DNA from: SCTD01 sp963781675
GTDB lineage: Bacteria; Actinomycetota; Actinomycetes; Mycobacteriales; SCTD01
DNA length: 64,000 nucleotides
Direction of reading: 5' to 3'
NCBI GenBank assembly: GCA_963781675.1
Contig: CAWAGF010000001.1
Location: 248,001 to 312,000, forward strand
The position numbers were made by a program, and so were the translations under genes. Below the pieces are notes generated by a model. The model ran no database searches. It was not told the origin of the DNA and was given only the letters and a program-made list of their open reading frames with translations. Below, one piece after another: positions 61,962 to 64,000 of the stretch; the first letter of the stretch is position 1; each line of letters begins with the position of its first letter.

Positions 61962-63165
61962 GGTGCGGGCGGCCCCCGCACCCGGCAGGCGCGCCAGGCC
62001 GGCGACCGCTGCGGCCAGCGACAGCGCTCCGGCGGCGGCGGTGACGCCCAGCCCGGCCGTGGGGCCGGAGTGCTCGACGAGGAGCCCGGCCACCGCGGTG
62101 CCCAGGGCGGCACCGCCGAAGATCATGCTGCTGTTCCAGGCGAACGCCTCGGTCGTCGTGCCCGGCGGCGCCGCGTCGCCGAGCAGGACGGAGTTGCACG
62201 CGCTGAACGGCGCGATCGCCAGGCCGTAGGCGAACAGCGCGACGCCCATCGTCAGCGGACCGGGTGCCAGCAGCGGCAGCACCGAGCCCGCGGCGAGAGC
62301 GCCCACGAGCACCGGCAGCTGCCGGCGGTGCGGTGCGGACAGGTGCAGGCCGCCGTAGACGAGGCCGCCGGCGATGGAGCCGGCGGACCAGACGGCGAGC
62401 AGCAGGCCGGCCGCCGCGGGCCGCGCGCCCTCGCCCTCGACGAACGCCGGCATGGACACCTCGATCGCGCCGAAGCTGGTGCCGATCCCGGCGACGGTGA
62501 GCAGCAGCGCGCGCACCGCCGGCGAGGCGAGCGGGCCGAACCGGCTGCCGTGCGGGGTCTCGTGCGGGACCACCCGCGCGCACGGCTCCGGTGCCGACCA
62601 TCGCGAGGGCGCCGGCGCTGGCGAGCAGCGACGCGGCGACGACGGCCGCCCCGGGGTGCACCGAGGCGGCGAGCAGCGCGGTGAGCAGCGGCCCCAGGAC
62701 GAAGCACAGCTCGACGACGACGGACTCGAGGGAGTAGGCGGTCGCGCGCAGCGGTCCCTCCAGCAGCGACCCCCAGAGCGCGCGCATCACCGGCCCGTGC
62801 GGCGGGACGGTCGCGCCGCCGAGGACGGCCGGCAGGAGCAGCGACCAGGGAGGGGCGCCGGCCACGGACAGCGCGACGAGGACGGCCAGGACGACCGGGT
62901 GGAGGGCGGCGGTGAGCAGCAGCGCGGGGACCGGCCCGCTGCGGTCGGCGGCCCGCGCGCGGGACGGGCCGAACACCCCGAAGGCCAGCGCGTAGGCCGC
63001 GGACACCGCGCCGGCCGAGGCGTACGACCCGGTCGTGTCGCGGACCAGGAGCAGCAGGCCCAGCGTCGTCATGCCCAGGCCGAGGCGCCCGACGATGCTC
63101 GCCGTCAGCGGCACGGCGGTGCCGCGGCCGCGCAGGACCGTGGCGTACCGACCCAGCACCGTCAC
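61959..63165 (-). CDS. Major facilitator superfamily transporter (frameshifted)
   Basis: About 402 residues, GTG start (TVLGRYATVLRGRGTAVPLTASIVGRLGLGM). Twelve helices are expected: six in the upstream piece, six in the downstream one (LLLTVAGIGTSFGAIEVSMPAFVEG onward). A one-base change near 62575 shifts GTGAVRA into the frame starting VVPHETPHGSRFGPLASPAVRALLLT. Substrate unknown. The stop TAG forms the -10 of the following gene. Lies between two paralogous wall peptidases. Confidence 0.85.
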
Positions 63166-63172
63166 CGGCTCG

Positions 63173-63178
63173 ACGCTA
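63173..63178 (-). promoter_or_regulatory. Leaderless -10 of the MFS gene
   Basis: TAGCGT on the minus strand, seven bases before GTG 63165. TAG is also the stop codon of the upstream M15 peptidase. Confidence 0.5.
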
Positions 63179-64000
63179 GCGAGCGCCTCCGGCGTACTCC
63201 CAGTGCCAGGGCTCGGGCTTGCTGCCGCCCTGCTGCGCCCAGGCCGGGTGGACCCAGCCGAACTGCGCGGCGTTCAGCTCCATCCAGCGGTGCGGCTCGG
63301 TGCCGAAGCCCTGCACCCCGCAGCCGAGGTCGAGGGCCAGGCCCCAGCCGTGCTGGCTGCGGCCGGGGGTGGCGGCCAGGTTGGGCTTGCGCCGGAAGAC
63401 GTCGACCTGCTCGGGGTAGCTGCGGTAGGAGTCCGAGATGCACAGCGCCGTGCCGGTGCTGGCGATGCGGGCGCGGTTCATCGCGTCGAAGGCGCGCGCC
63501 GCGTCGGTGCGCAGCCGGTGGCCGGGCACGGTCTCGAGCGGGCACAGGCTGGTGTCGGACAGGAAGCCGTTGACCTCGCCGTAGCCGCTCGGCGCCTGGC
63601 ACAGCCCGCCCCCGGTGCTGGACGGGCCGACGTAGGCCGTCCCCGCCGCGGCGGCCTGAGCGGCGCGCTGGGCGGCCAGCTGGGCGGCCTGCAGCTGGGC
63701 GGCGCGGCGCAGCCCGGCCAGGCGCGCCGCCTCGGCGGCCTGCTCGGCGGCCCGCGCCTGGATGAGCTTCGTGCCCGTGGCCTGCAGGTCGGCGGTCAGC
63801 TGGGTGGTGCGCTCGGCGAGCCGGCGGCGCTGCTCCTCGAGGGCCTGCCGCTGCGAGAGGGCCTGCCGCCGCAGGGCGTCCGAGCGCTCGAGCGCCTTGC
63901 CGGCGCCGGCCTGCTGCGCGGCGAGCTCGCGGGTGACGTCGTTCTGGGAGACGCCGACGCGGTTGACCGACCGCTGCACGTAGGCGAGCTGGGACAGCGC
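63176..64000 (-). CDS. Second M15-family peptidase, 5' end outside window
   Basis: At least 274 residues; the frame is open through the last base of the window (ALSQLAYVQRSVNR), so the true start and any signal peptide are beyond it. A coiled coil rich in Gln, Ala, Arg and Glu (EEQRRRLAERTTQLTADLQATG) is joined to a VanY-like domain: SDSYRSYPEQVDVFRRKPN, SQHGWGLALDLGCG, WHWEYAG. Like the 60860 gene it should trim peptidoglycan stem peptides. GTG 63979 is in frame but probably internal. Confidence 0.88.
   Translation of the reverse strand, partial: ALSQLAYVQRSVNRVGVSQNDVTRELAAQQAGAGKALERSDALRRQALSQRQALEEQRRRLAERTTQLTADLQATGTKLIQARAAEQAAEAARLAGLRRAAQLQAAQLAAQRAAQAAAAGTAYVGPSSTGGGLCQAPSGYGEVNGFLSDTSLCPLETVPGHRLRTDAARAFDAMNRARIASTGTALCISDSYRSYPEQVDVFRRKPNLAATPGRSQHGWGLALDLGCGVQGFGTEPHRWMELNAAQFGWVHPAWAQQGGSKPEPWHWEYAGGAR

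Overview
This window is about 64 kb of very GC-rich DNA with strong G/C third-position bias and abundant GTG starts. Gene content is that of an actinomycete: FhaA-FhaB-PstP-RodA-PbpA-PknA-PknB, CrgA, a CwsA-like protein, a proteasome activator ending in GQYL, a 13E12-type DUF222 protein under an actinobacterial LexA box, and a class E sortase. The block from about 6.5 to 23.7 kb has the order seen next to oriC in Mycobacterium (cwsA, ppiA, crgA, DUF881, trpG, pknB, pknA, pbpA, rodA, pstP, fhaB, fhaA, tRNA-Leu). I cannot place it below class level. The PASTA-bearing PknA and the inserted sortase, thiolase and acyl-CoA ligase suggest a lineage outside Mycobacteriales.

Layout. 0-6.5 kb: the 3' part of a giant Ig-repeat surface protein, translationally coupled to a membrane diguanylate cyclase. 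6.5-23.7 kb: the growth and division locus, with convergent plus-strand (ppiA to trpG) and minus-strand (fhaA to pknB) arms. 23.7-29.7 kb: membrane mannosyltransferase, threonine dehydratase, crotonase, rhodanese, and a coupled lipoprotein/membrane-protein operon. 29.8-32.2 kb: a 441-bp leader with two copies of a structured RNA-like element, upstream of a secreted cell-wall protein ending in LPFTG. 32.2-34.8 kb: NAD salvage operon pncB-pncA-nrtR. 34.9-47.4 kb: DNA glycosylase, SOS-boxed DUF222 protein, oxidoreductases, arginine deiminase and other housekeeping genes. 47.4-49.3 kb: larB-larC for the nickel-pincer cofactor. 49.3-56 kb: DUF4446, an unusual membrane/Gfo-Idh fusion, pheA, serS and a HAD phosphatase. 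56-64 kb: proteasome activator Bpa, a PLP enzyme, a quinone oxidoreductase, and two M15 peptidases flanking an MFS transporter.

The most interesting signal is the leader at 29.82-30.18 kb. Two elements share unpaired-looking motifs, and their long helices keep pairing through a matched base change. Other regulatory signals are a LexA box, a TetR-like operator over the thiolase start site, a DnaA-box-like palindrome, and over twenty genes with a -10 hexamer 5-7 nt upstream of the start codon, which implies leaderless mRNAs.

Caution on quality: at least eight otherwise well-conserved genes carry single-base frame changes (GGDEF protein, rhomboid, pbpA, pstP three times, fhaB, ilvA twice, the LPFTG protein, MFS). 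Two more have non-standard apparent start codons. Several of these genes are essential or normally intact, so I read most of these as sequence or assembly errors. Extents for those genes cover the whole reconstructed gene.
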